NCBI GenBank assembly: GCA_965208965.1 | Contig: OZ242384.1 | Span: 5,022,001-5,086,000 of the forward strand | From: Bin5 sp965208965 | GTDB lineage: Bacteria; Chloroflexota; Anaerolineae; Caldilineales; Caldilineaceae | Direction: 5' to 3' | DNA: 64,000 bases | Shown: one piece after another, positions 10,860-18,265 of the stretch | Numbering within the stretch: the first letter of the stretch is position 1 | How the letters are laid out: every line of letters starts with the position of its first letter | Translations under genes and position numbers: made by a program | Notes under the pieces: model-generated | What the model was told of the DNA's origin: nothing | Database searches by the model: none | What the model saw: only the letters and a program-made list of their open reading frames with translations

Positions 10860-10882
10860 CTCGCCCCGACTTTGGGCTGCAC
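10860..10882 (-). repeat. Dispersed 24-28 nt repeat, copy C
   Basis: Minus strand reads GTGCAGCCCAAAGTCGGGGC then GAG. This is the third copy in the bmp-rsfS gap, in the same orientation as copy B. Confidence 0.5.
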
Positions 10883-10919
10883 CCCGGCCAATGCCCCGCG
10901 CCAGAGATACCTTCTTCTA

Positions 10920-10928
10920 TGATATACT
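10920..10928 (+). promoter_or_regulatory. Extended -10 element upstream of rsfS
   Basis: TGATATACT is a good extended -10 (TGn plus TATACT), 43 nt before the proposed rsfS start. No good -35 is visible, as is common for extended -10 promoters. Confidence 0.4.
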
Positions 10929-10970
10929 GAAAGACTGACTCGGTGGGAAGTACTGACAGGGGGGGTTCAA

Positions 10971-11324
10971 CTGAACAGCAACGAACTGGCGCGGAAAATC
11001 GTCGAAATCATTGAAGAAAAGCAGGCGGCGGACATTGTCTTACTCGACGTAAGCGATCAGACCAGCATTACTACCTACTTTGTTCTGGGCAGTGTGGACA
11101 ATGAACGGCAGGCAAATGCGATTCGCGATGATCTATGGGAGCAACTCCAGATCGAACAGAAGATGCGGCCTCTGAATGTCCACGATCTCAGGCAGGAAGG
11201 CGGAGGGTGGCTCCTGGCCGATTATGGCGATGTCATTCTGCATCTGTTTACAGAGGAGACGCGCAGCCGATACGACCTGGAAGGACTGTGGAGCGACGCC
11301 CACGTCGTTCTGAAAATCCTGTAG
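10971..11324 (+). CDS. rsfS: Ribosome silencing factor RsfS, probable CTG start
   Basis: A 117-aa protein of the Iojap/RsfS family, which binds ribosomal protein uL14 and blocks joining of the ribosomal subunits when nutrients are scarce. Family features: NELARKIVEIIEEKQAADIV, LLDVSDQTSITTYFVLGS, GGGWLLADYGDVILHLF and RSRYDLEGLWSDA. There is no ATG, GTG or TTG in frame before the conserved N-terminal helix; the first GTG (11094) would delete about a third of the domain. CTG at 10971 sits 5 nt after a G-rich AGGGGGGG stretch and gives the expected length, so I take it as the start. The upstream frame is open to a stop at 10920. Confidence 0.85.
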   Translation: MNSNELARKIVEIIEEKQAADIVLLDVSDQTSITTYFVLGSVDNERQANAIRDDLWEQLQIEQKMRPLNVHDLRQEGGGWLLADYGDVILHLFTEETRSRYDLEGLWSDAHVVLKIL

Positions 11325-11385
11325 TGGGCGTTGCGCGGGAATCCGGTATGGTCGGCGCCACTGGAATGACAGGCAGTGCGCGCGT

Positions 11386-12402
11386 TCAGTTCGCGACGTT
11401 GGACCGGTAGAGTGCGACTGCGGCCTCGGTATCCATGTGTTCGGTGGCGTCGAAAAGATCGGTTATTGCGCCGTCGCCGCCGTTGATGTCAGGATTCTCC
11501 ATTGCCCTGTAGGCATCGCCGGTCGAAATCCCTGCGTTCTGCATCGTCTTGACGATACGGGGCCTTGTGGAGGAGATGTCCGACCCGACCAGGCTGCCGA
11601 AAAAGTTGCCTACCTCAAACATGGCCTCAAAAGGGCCGGCCGAAAGATGGACGCCGTTGTTCGCAATTGTCACTTCGTCGAAACCGTAGTGGGCCGGCCT
11701 GGCGTGCAGCTCGCCGCGAATGGAGCCGGATACGGCGCGTTCCGGGAAGGTATATCCGATCATCTGGTCGCGCAGTTCTGCCCATCCCGTATCGGAATGG
11801 AGGAGCATTAGGGCGATGCGGTGGGACGGTTCAGTGAAGTGGGCCAGCTGGGCGGGGTGGAAACCGTTGACGAGAATGAACTTCTCCCCTGCTTCCTCAT
11901 ATGCCTGGACGTAGAACCCTGAGCGGATCTTGTGCGCTTTCTTTGTAAACCAGAGGCTGTCCAAACTGGCGGGGGTGAATGAGGGATGGGCGTTCAAGAA
12001 TTCGTGTCCGCCGAAAAGTGGGTAGTGGGCGGAAGAGACGGAGAGGGCGTCGTAGACGCTGCGCTGATCGGATGCGTCCAGGCCGTCTGACGCGGTCTTG
12101 GACAGGACGTTGATCGCGCCATAGTGGCGGTCCATGCTCTCTTTTCGTTCGAGTGCCGGGCCGCCGACCAGGACAGTACCTGCTACGGAGGCGTCGAACT
12201 CGGAGAGTTTGGCCCAGATCAGTTCTATGGCATTGCCGAGGCAGGCCCGGTCCTCAATTGCCAGGAGCTCCGGTTTTATAAACATGAGCAGTTCGTTCTG
12301 CCGCTCGGTTTCTCCTATGGCAGGCGATTGAATGACCGCGATGTCCTCATCGCTCTGCAATGAATCCAGCAGAGCTTGTTTCAATTGTTGCTGACTTAGC
12401 AC
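11386..12402 (-). CDS. Nucleoside diphosphate kinase-like protein with large insertion
   Basis: A 338-aa protein in which I recognise the scattered landmarks of nucleoside diphosphate kinase. LMFIKPE (Lys43) matches the family's FxMIKPD. HYGAIN (Tyr94) matches the nucleotide-stacking region. WAELRDQMIGYTFP (Arg211, Thr218) and SGSIRGEL (Arg229) match the phosphate-binding residues. NNGVHLSAGPFEA (Asn249, His252) matches the NVIHGSDS active-site loop with the phospho-accepting His. About 100 extra residues (roughly 95-196) are inserted between the HY motif and the next core strand, making it more than twice the usual ~140-150 aa. All core catalytic residues seem present, but the substrate may differ. 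It stands alone, convergent with rsfS. Confidence 0.7.
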   Translation of the reverse strand: MLSQQQLKQALLDSLQSDEDIAVIQSPAIGETERQNELLMFIKPELLAIEDRACLGNAIELIWAKLSEFDASVAGTVLVGGPALERKESMDRHYGAINVLSKTASDGLDASDQRSVYDALSVSSAHYPLFGGHEFLNAHPSFTPASLDSLWFTKKAHKIRSGFYVQAYEEAGEKFILVNGFHPAQLAHFTEPSHRIALMLLHSDTGWAELRDQMIGYTFPERAVSGSIRGELHARPAHYGFDEVTIANNGVHLSAGPFEAMFEVGNFFGSLVGSDISSTRPRIVKTMQNAGISTGDAYRAMENPDINGGDGAITDLFDATEHMDTEAAVALYRSNVAN

Positions 12403-12603
12403 AGATCACTCCTTTGCTGCGCCGGGAAATCCGGGGGATGGGTCAGGCTGAAATCGTTCTGCGCTCGCTCCCGACCTGCTCAAAGGTGACGGCCCCGGCC
12501 GTTCCGTCTCTGCAGCAGCCTACCGCAGACCAGGCGAATAAACAAAAAATGATGATGCGGCACAGGTGGATGTCGACCGGGCCCGGCTCTGTCCCGCAGG
12601 AGG

Positions 12604-13413
12604 TCATAGGGAGGTTCGGGCGGCCTTCAGCAGGGCCGCATCTTCGGGCGAGACGGAGATGTCGGTCGGGAAGGCGAAGACGTTTTTGTCGGAAAAGCGT
12701 GTGATGGAGTATTCGCCGTCGGGATCCATTGCTTCCAGGGGCGCCCTGGCCAGGGCCCTGTCGTCTTCGTCGCCGATACGGGCCGATACGATCCAGCCGA
12801 GAAGCAGGTTGGGATTGAGCGAGACCAGGAGACGGGCCAGGTGAAGGGCCTCCTCGTTCCGGCCATGGTGCCAGGAGGCTTCAAGGAGACTGCTCTGGTA
12901 GTCGAGTCTGCCCGGCTCCTCCTCGGTCAGCTCTGTGTAGACACGAATGGCTCTGTTCCAGCGTCCGCCCATCCGGTAAAGGGTCGCCAGGGCAGGTCGC
13001 GTCAGCATGAGGGGGCGCTTCTGGCGTAGAAGCGTGCGAGACAACCCCTGGCGGATTGGGCGATTGTAGGGCGCGTTTTCGAGAGCCAGGGTCCAGTAGC
13101 GCTGTGCCCTCGTCAGGTTTCCCTCGGCTTCGGCGCCCCTGGCCAGCACTGACCAGGCCAGCTCGCTGCCTGGGTCGGCCCCAAGCAGGCGCAGCGCCCA
13201 CTCTCTGCCTTCGCGCCAGCGGCGCAAGAGCCAGATGACCTGGAGATGGCGGAAATAGGTGGGCAGGTGGCGCGGCAGGGCCTTGAGGATAACGCGAATC
13301 AACGGGACGGCCTCCTCGGGGCGGCTGGCCGCGAGGTGGCCGTCGATGACGTCGTTCCAGTGTGAGAGCTGCGTGCCAACTGTTGGAGGTTGGCCGAATC
13401 GGGGTGGAGTCAT
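12604..13413 (-). CDS. Tetratricopeptide-repeat protein
   Basis: A 269-aa soluble protein made largely of TPR-like helical pairs: residues ~30-60 (EEAVPLIRVILKALPRHLPT), ~85-115 (AEAEGNLTRAQRYWTLALEN) and ~145-210 (GGRWNRAIRVYTELTEEEPG, GRNEEALHLARLLVSLNPN). The C-terminal ~50 residues are acidic and probably a separate small segment. Its ATG overlaps the epimerase stop by ATGA, so translation is likely coupled. Such proteins usually act as protein-protein scaffolds; the partner is unknown. Confidence 0.7.
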   Translation of the reverse strand: MTPPRFGQPPTVGTQLSHWNDVIDGHLAASRPEEAVPLIRVILKALPRHLPTYFRHLQVIWLLRRWREGREWALRLLGADPGSELAWSVLARGAEAEGNLTRAQRYWTLALENAPYNRPIRQGLSRTLLRQKRPLMLTRPALATLYRMGGRWNRAIRVYTELTEEEPGRLDYQSSLLEASWHHGRNEEALHLARLLVSLNPNLLLGWIVSARIGDEDDRALARAPLEAMDPDGEYSITRFSDKNVFAFPTDISVSPEDAALLKAARTSL

Positions 13414-13853
13414 TCGAGCCGGTGGGCCGGGTCCCTCTGCAGCAGTTCGATCATTACGCCGTGAGCGGCCTGAGGATGGACAAAGGCGACAAGGCCGTGG
13501 ACACCCTGACGGGGTTTCTCGTCGATCAGGCGGACGCCGCTGGCGCGTAGCTCTTCCAGAGTGCGCGTTATGTCGGGCACGGCGAAGCAGACGTGGTGGC
13601 TGCCTTCTCCCCGGCGGGCCAGGAAGCGGGCGGTGCCGCTCTCTCTATTAGTGGGAGACAGGAGCTCAATGGTGCTGTTGCCGGATGCGAGAAACGCTAT
13701 TTCGACTCCGTGGTCGGGCGCGTCGAGCCGCTCGAGGAGGCGGAAGCCAAGGATGCCGCAGTAGGTGGCAAGGGCCTTGTCGAGGTCCTGGACGACGATG
13801 CCGACGTGGTCGATCTGGGCGTTGGCTAGTTGCACTCTAGGGCTCGTTGACAT
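13410..13853 (-). CDS. mce: Methylmalonyl-CoA epimerase
   Basis: A 147-aa vicinal-oxygen-chelate enzyme that interconverts the (S) and (R) forms of methylmalonyl-CoA in propionate metabolism. IDHVGIVVQDLDKAL supplies the first metal His. FLASGNSTIELLSP, GSHHVCFAVPDI and MIELLQRDP follow, including the other His/Glu ligands. The ATG at 13853 and the first few codons (MSTSP) fall within the terminal repeat of the adjacent insertion sequence. An in-frame GTG at 13835, just inside native DNA, could be the original start. The mutase large subunit lies on the same strand beyond the insertion sequence, which probably separated a once continuous block. Confidence 0.88.
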   Translation of the reverse strand: MSTSPRVQLANAQIDHVGIVVQDLDKALATYCGILGFRLLERLDAPDHGVEIAFLASGNSTIELLSPTNRESGTARFLARRGEGSHHVCFAVPDITRTLEELRASGVRLIDEKPRQGVHGLVAFVHPQAAHGVMIELLQRDPAHRLE

Positions 13854-13868
13854 TTTGTTTGAGCCAGC

Positions 13869-14309
13869 TCAGAGTAGAAGCAAAGTGCAAGAAAGCGATG
13901 AAACGACGTGCGAGTTTGTCATAGCGAGTGAAAATGCGCGACACCACTTGATTCTGTTGATGAAACGTTCGACGATGTTGCGTTCTCGGTAGCGGATGCG
14001 GTCATAGTCCCGTGGTTGTTTGCGATAGCTGCGGAAAGGGATGACCACCTCTATCTGTTGGGCTGCGAGCAGCTCTCGCAACGGGTCAGAATCGTAGCCT
14101 TTGTCGGCAATAACGGCGTCAAAATCGAAAGGGGGGAGCAGCGATTCAGCTTGGGTCATATCATGGCGCTCACCCCCGGTCAAGATGAACTTGAGGCGAC
14201 AGCCCAGGGCTTCGACGAGGAGATGGTTCTTGCTGCTGAATCCGCCCCGGCTTCGACCTAGGCACTGTTCCTGCTGCGGGCCCCCTTTTTTGACCCGCCC
14301 GCGGCGCAC
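13869..14309 (-). pseudogene. IS5-family transposase, second frame (C-terminal part, frameshifted tail)
   Basis: Encodes the DDE catalytic middle and end of the transposase: GRSRGGFSSKNHLLVEALG, AVIADKGYDSDPLRELL (second Asp) and YRERNIVERFINRIKW (catalytic Glu). It is reached from the first frame by -1 slippage at AAAAAAGGGGG (minus strand, 14291-14281). After IKW, near 13940, the family sequence continues in another frame (RIFTRYDKLARRFIAFLHF, ending at 13837), so one base seems to have been lost and the last ~30 residues are out of frame. This copy is therefore probably inactive. Confidence 0.75.
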
Positions 14310-14614
14310 ATATGGGCGCGCACAACTGTACTATCGGGCATCACCGCTGCCATCTTTGGGTCCTGGGCGAACTGTTTGAACATGTCGGCCCAAACTCCGT
14401 GCTCTTCCCAGCGTGCGTAGCGCTTGAAAACGCTGTTCCACTTGCCATACCTGTCTGGCAGTTCACGCCACTGGGCGCCCGTGCGCAGAATCCAGTGAAC
14501 TGCCTCAATGAAACGACGACACGCTTGCTCTTGCCCTGCGTAGGCACGAGCGTGTCCTTGCAAAAACGCGTAAAGTTTCTGCCACTGACAGTCGGAAATC
14601 TTAGTTGTAGACAT
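14258..14614 (-). CDS. IS5-family transposase, first frame (N-terminal part)
   Basis: A 118-aa N-terminal transposase frame. The DNA-binding start (KISDCQWQKLYAFLQG) is followed by WILRTGAQWRELPDRYGKWNSV and MPDSTVVRAHMCAAG, which holds the first catalytic Asp. It ends shortly after the slippery A6G5 run, where -1 frameshifting would fuse it to the second frame. Layout and motifs are standard for IS5/IS427-type elements. Confidence 0.85.
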   Translation of the reverse strand: MSTTKISDCQWQKLYAFLQGHARAYAGQEQACRRFIEAVHWILRTGAQWRELPDRYGKWNSVFKRYARWEEHGVWADMFKQFAQDPKMAAVMPDSTVVRAHMCAAGGSKKGARSRNSA

Positions 14615-14885
14615 CCTGCTATTGTCGCCATTGTGTCAGAATCAATCAAATGTCAACGAAACCAGTCCTTTCGACTGCCTTAATCACGATTACAAGGTTA
14701 CCGGCGAAACTTTCTCGTCCTGCCTTTCTTCCGTCCTGCGGTCGATAGCGGAAGACCAGCAAATGAAAACAATACAATCATTCTAAAGACTTTTGCCAGA
14801 AGGAGAAGCGTTTACAAAAGGACAAAGCAGATTCGGATGGTCTTAACTTTGAGAGGAGTTCCGGAATCTCCTGGCGGCGATACCG

Positions 14886-15392
14886 TCAACAGCAGGCGGC
14901 TTGGGACTCCTTGTCCTGGTACACTTTCCAGCCGGGCAGTTCCACGTTTTGCCCGGAAATGGCGCTGAGCGGCTGTATGAGGAATTTGCCTTCCGCGCGA
15001 ACCGCGACGGCGCCGTCGGGCAAATGGATTTCGCCGCTGCCGGTAAATATGCGTCGATTCCGGGTGAGAACGCGGCCCCGGGCGCTGACCTCCGTTTCGA
15101 GCGGGACAGGATGCAGGAACCGTGTATTCAGCTCCGCGGTAATGCCCCATCTCTCCACGTGCACGCCTTCACCGTAGTTGATCGCACGGGCTATGGTCTC
15201 GTCCAGGACGCCGGTGAGTACGCCGCCGTGCATGCGTCCAGGGTAGCCCTGGTGGCACGCCCGACCAAAAAAGCGGGCGAGGACTTCGGAGACGCCGTCG
15301 TCGGAAACAGTTTCATAGAATCGCACTTTCACACCGGCTACGTTTTCGAGGCCGCAGACGAAGCAGTAGGCGCTATTCGGTTGCTTCTGCAT
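14886..15392 (-). CDS. PaaI-type hotdog-fold thioesterase
   Basis: A 168-aa hotdog-fold protein expected to hydrolyse an acyl-CoA thioester. Features: CFVCGLENVAGVKVRF near the N-terminus, GYPGRMHGGVLTGVLDETIA (the HGG motif with the following Asp/Glu) and TAELNTRFLHPVPLETEV. The ATG at 15392 shares one base with the mutase stop (TGATG), which favours it over a TTG 9 nt upstream. Its coupling to methylmalonyl-CoA mutase suggests it may clear or recycle a CoA ester of that pathway; this is inference. Confidence 0.82.
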   Translation of the reverse strand: MQKQPNSAYCFVCGLENVAGVKVRFYETVSDDGVSEVLARFFGRACHQGYPGRMHGGVLTGVLDETIARAINYGEGVHVERWGITAELNTRFLHPVPLETEVSARGRVLTRNRRIFTGSGEIHLPDGAVAVRAEGKFLIQPLSAISGQNVELPGWKVYQDKESQAACC

Positions 15393-17128
15393 CAGACCCA
15401 ACTCGACGGCTGGTATTCGCCGAATACAGCCCTGAGGGCATCGCAGATTTCACCGATTGTTACATCGCTTTCGACCGCTTCGACAAAGAGCGGCATGAGC
15501 GGTTCGCCGGCCTTGCGCGCGGACTGCTCAATGCGCTGAAGTATGGCGGAGACTTTGTTCTGGTCACGGCCGGCGCGCAGAGCCGTCAGCGCGGCGATCT
15601 GTTCATTTTGCACGACCTCGTCGACGCGCAAAGTCTCTTCGGGGAGCGCCGCACCGCCCTGGTAGCGGTTGACGCCGACTACGGTCTGGGCCCCACTCTC
15701 GACGGCGCGCAGGGAGGCGTATGCCGACTCCTGAATCTCGCGTTGAATGAAACCGTCTGCAACGGCCTGCATGGCGCCGCCCAGCTCGTCGATGCGTTCG
15801 ATATACTCGCAGGCCCGGCTCTCGATTTCATCGGTCAGCCATTCAATGTAGTAACTGCCTCCAAGCGGGTCAACGACGTCGCCCACGCCGCTTTCACCGG
15901 CAAGAATCTGTTGCGTGCGCAGCGCGATTTCGACGGCCTTTTCGGTGGGTAACGCAAGTGCCTCGTCTTTGGAATTGGTGTGCAGACTCTGCGTGCCGCC
16001 AAGTATGGCGGCCAGGGCTTGAACCGTAACGCGCACTATGTTGTTTTCGGGTTGTTGGGTAGTCAGTGTACTGCCCCCTGTCTGCGTATGAAAGCGAAGC
16101 CGCCAGCTCTTGGGGTTGGTCGCGCCAAAACGTTTTCGCATCAGCTTCGCCCACAGGCGGCGGGCGGCGCGAAACTTTGCTACTTCTTCCAGGAAATCAT
16201 TGTGGGCATTGAAGAAGAAGCTGATCTGGGAGGCAAAGAGGTCCACGTCAAGCCCTACGTTGATCGCCTGTTGCACGTATTCGACGGCGTTTGCGAGCGT
16301 GAAAGCCACTTCCTGGACGGCGCTGCTGCCGGCTTCGCGAATGTGATAGCCGCTGACCGAAATCGTATTCCACTTGGGCAGGTGCTGGGCGCAATAGAGA
16401 AACAGGTCGGTCATCAGACGCATTGAAGACGCAGGCGGGAAGATGTAGGTACCGCGGGCGATATACTCCTTCAGAATGTCATTCTGCACGGTGCCCCGGA
16501 GGCTCGCCGGCGGCACGCCCTGCTCCTTGGCGACGGCAATGACCATGGCCAATAGGATCGCGGCCGGCGCGTTGATGGTCATGCTGACGCTGACTTTGTC
16601 CAGCGGAATATCACGGAGAAGCGTGCGCATATTCTGCAGGCTGCTAATGGAAACGCCGACCTTTCCCACTTCGCCTTGGGAAAGATCGTGGTCAGCGTCA
16701 TAACCGATTTGGGTGGGGAGGTCGAAGGCGACCGACAGGCCTGTCTGCCCCTGATCGATCAGGTAGTGGTAACGCCGGTTGCTCTCCGCTGCCGAGCCGA
16801 ATCCCGCGTACTGGCGCATTGTCCAGAGGCGGCCGCGATACATGTTGGGCTGCACGCCGCGCGTGAACGGGTATTCGCCAGGGAAGCCGAGTTTTCGCAG
16901 ATACTCGTCGGCGGTTTCGCCGTTCGAACTCCTTTCGGAGGGCGTGTACAGAGGCTCGATGACGATGGAGGGGCTGCTCGTCGTGAACCGTTCTTTGCGC
17001 TCGGGGAACCGCCTCACCACCGGCCCGAGAGAGTTCTCTTGCCAGGCCAGTTTCAGGGTTTTCAGTTTGTCGGGGTTGGCGTTCGTCTGCGAGCCACCGG
17101 CTTGCGGCTTGCCGCTCAGTTTATCCAT
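15392..17128 (-). CDS. Methylmalonyl-CoA mutase, large (catalytic) subunit without B12 domain
   Basis: A 578-aa TIM-barrel subunit of the adenosylcobalamin mutase that interconverts succinyl-CoA and methylmalonyl-CoA. Motifs: FTRGVQPNMYRGRLWTMRQY (substrate binding), GFGSAAESNRRYHYLIDQG, VAFDLPTQIGYDADH, SGYHIREAGSSAVQE, FFFNAHNDFLEEVAKFRAAR, HTQTGGSTLTTQQPENN and GGTQSLHTNSKDEALALPT. The length matches split mutases, in which the cobalamin-binding domain is a separate small protein; none is in the window. Isobutyryl-CoA mutase large subunits are close relatives, so the exact substrate is slightly uncertain, but the nearby epimerase supports methylmalonyl-CoA. Confidence 0.9.
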   Translation of the reverse strand: MDKLSGKPQAGGSQTNANPDKLKTLKLAWQENSLGPVVRRFPERKERFTTSSPSIVIEPLYTPSERSSNGETADEYLRKLGFPGEYPFTRGVQPNMYRGRLWTMRQYAGFGSAAESNRRYHYLIDQGQTGLSVAFDLPTQIGYDADHDLSQGEVGKVGVSISSLQNMRTLLRDIPLDKVSVSMTINAPAAILLAMVIAVAKEQGVPPASLRGTVQNDILKEYIARGTYIFPPASSMRLMTDLFLYCAQHLPKWNTISVSGYHIREAGSSAVQEVAFTLANAVEYVQQAINVGLDVDLFASQISFFFNAHNDFLEEVAKFRAARRLWAKLMRKRFGATNPKSWRLRFHTQTGGSTLTTQQPENNIVRVTVQALAAILGGTQSLHTNSKDEALALPTEKAVEIALRTQQILAGESGVGDVVDPLGGSYYIEWLTDEIESRACEYIERIDELGGAMQAVADGFIQREIQESAYASLRAVESGAQTVVGVNRYQGGAALPEETLRVDEVVQNEQIAALTALRAGRDQNKVSAILQRIEQSARKAGEPLMPLFVEAVESDVTIGEICDALRAVFGEYQPSSWV

Positions 17129-17168
17129 CTCGATTCACATGTTTGGAGTGCAGCGAAGCCTGACCGGT

Positions 17169-17795
17169 TTACATTTCCAGCCGGCCCGCGAGGGCGTTGC
17201 TCAGGGTCATTTCATCGGCGTATTCGAGATCGCCGCCGGTTGGCAGACCTCGGGCCAGGCGGGTGACCCGTACGCCCAGGGGTTTGATTAGCCTGGAAAT
17301 ATACATTGCGGTGGCTTCCCCTTCAAGGTTTGGATTGGTCGCCACCAGCAGTTCTCTCGTTTCACCGTTATTCGCCTCTTCACCGGGATGGCCCGGCTGC
17401 AGCCGGTTAAGCAGCTCCCGAAGTTTCAAGTCGTCAGGCCCGATTCCTTCCACGGGCGAAATTGCGCCGTGCAGTACGTGGTAGAGACCCTGGTAGGAGC
17501 CGGTGCGCTCTATGGCCTGGACATCTAGGGGCTCTTCGACCACGCAGATGATCGACCGGTCGCGCTGTTCGTTATCGCAGATTGCGCAGGGGTCCTTGTC
17601 GGCGATGTTGTGGCAGAGGCCGCAGAACAGTGTTGCCGCTTTCAATTCCTGCAGAGCGGTGGCCAGTGAGAGGGCGATTTCTTCGTCGCTGCGCAATAGG
17701 AAATAGGCGAGCCGGGACGCCGACTTTGGCCCAATGCCCGGCAGGCGGCTGAAGGCGTCGATCAGATTGGAAACAGGTTGTGCCAGCGGCGCCAT
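17169..17795 (-). CDS. recR: Recombination protein RecR
   Basis: A 208-aa RecR that loads RecA with RecO at gapped DNA. N-terminal helix-hairpin-helix (FSRLPGIGPKSASRLA), C4 zinc finger (CGLCHNIADKDPCAIC), Toprim domain (CVVEEPLDVQAIERTG through LVATNPNLEGEATAMYI) and the C-terminal LARGLPTGGDLEYADEMTL. Length is normal (~200 aa). It lies 26 nt after the YbaB gene and downstream of dnaX, the classic bacterial dnaX-ybaB-recR order. Confidence 0.97.
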   Translation of the reverse strand: MAPLAQPVSNLIDAFSRLPGIGPKSASRLAYFLLRSDEEIALSLATALQELKAATLFCGLCHNIADKDPCAICDNEQRDRSIICVVEEPLDVQAIERTGSYQGLYHVLHGAISPVEGIGPDDLKLRELLNRLQPGHPGEEANNGETRELLVATNPNLEGEATAMYISRLIKPLGVRVTRLARGLPTGGDLEYADEMTLSNALAGRLEM

Positions 17796-17821
17796 TTCGT
17801 GATCCTGATCTGTGTCCCGGA

Positions 17822-18229
17822 CTAAAAGCCGAGGCCGGGAATATTCAGGCCGTCGGCAAATCCGCCCATTCGCTCTTCTGTGAGGGACTTGACTTTGTCC
17901 GAGGCGTCGCCAATTGCCGCCAGGAGCAGGTCTTCCAGCATCTCGACGTCTTCCGGATCGACTACCTCCGGCTTGATTCTCAACGCCTGTATCGCCTGAT
18001 GGCCGTCCATATCCACTTCAACCATTCCGCCGCCGGCGCTGCCTGTCACCATCTCTTCGGCCAGCTCTTCCTGTGCCTTTTCCATGTCGCCCTGCATCTT
18101 GCGCACGCGCGCGGCGAGGTCGCCGCCCATGCCGCCACCGAGTGAACCGCCTGAAGGCATGCCAGGGCCGCCGCCTCCGAACGGATTGTTGCCGCTTCTT
18201 GTTCTGCGATTCCTCTTCTTTTTCGCCAT
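17822..18229 (-). CDS. YbaB/EbfC-family nucleoid-associated protein
   Basis: A 135-aa DNA-binding protein of the YbaB/EbfC family. A basic, glycine-rich leader of ~35 residues (KKKRNRRTRSGNNPFGGGG) precedes the family core: LAARVRKMQGDMEKAQEELAEE, GGMVEVDMDGHQAIQALRIK, DPEDVEMLEDLLLAAIGDA and a GGFADGLNIPGLGF tail. The leader is longer than usual and could add DNA contacts. It sits between dnaX and recR, as in most bacteria. Confidence 0.92.
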   Translation of the reverse strand: MAKKKRNRRTRSGNNPFGGGGPGMPSGGSLGGGMGGDLAARVRKMQGDMEKAQEELAEEMVTGSAGGGMVEVDMDGHQAIQALRIKPEVVDPEDVEMLEDLLLAAIGDASDKVKSLTEERMGGFADGLNIPGLGF

Positions 18230-18265
18230 CGGTCTTACTCCCAGTGCAAAAGAATTATTGCTGCT

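Larger units (their letters stand above)
13840..14663 (-). mobile_element. IS5-family insertion sequence (IS427-like), about 824 bp
   Basis: Two overlapping transposase frames are flanked by imperfect terminal inverted repeats. The left end reads GGGCTCGTTGACATTTT from 13840, and the right end read inwards gives GGTTTCGTTGACATTTG from 14663, agreeing at about 14 of 17 positions. The size, the two-frame transposase with an A6G5 slippery run and the DDE residues fit the IS427 subgroup. I see no clear target-site duplication (left flank CTCTA, right flank AGTCC), so the exact ends are uncertain by a few bases. It lies between the thioesterase and epimerase genes. Confidence 0.8.
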
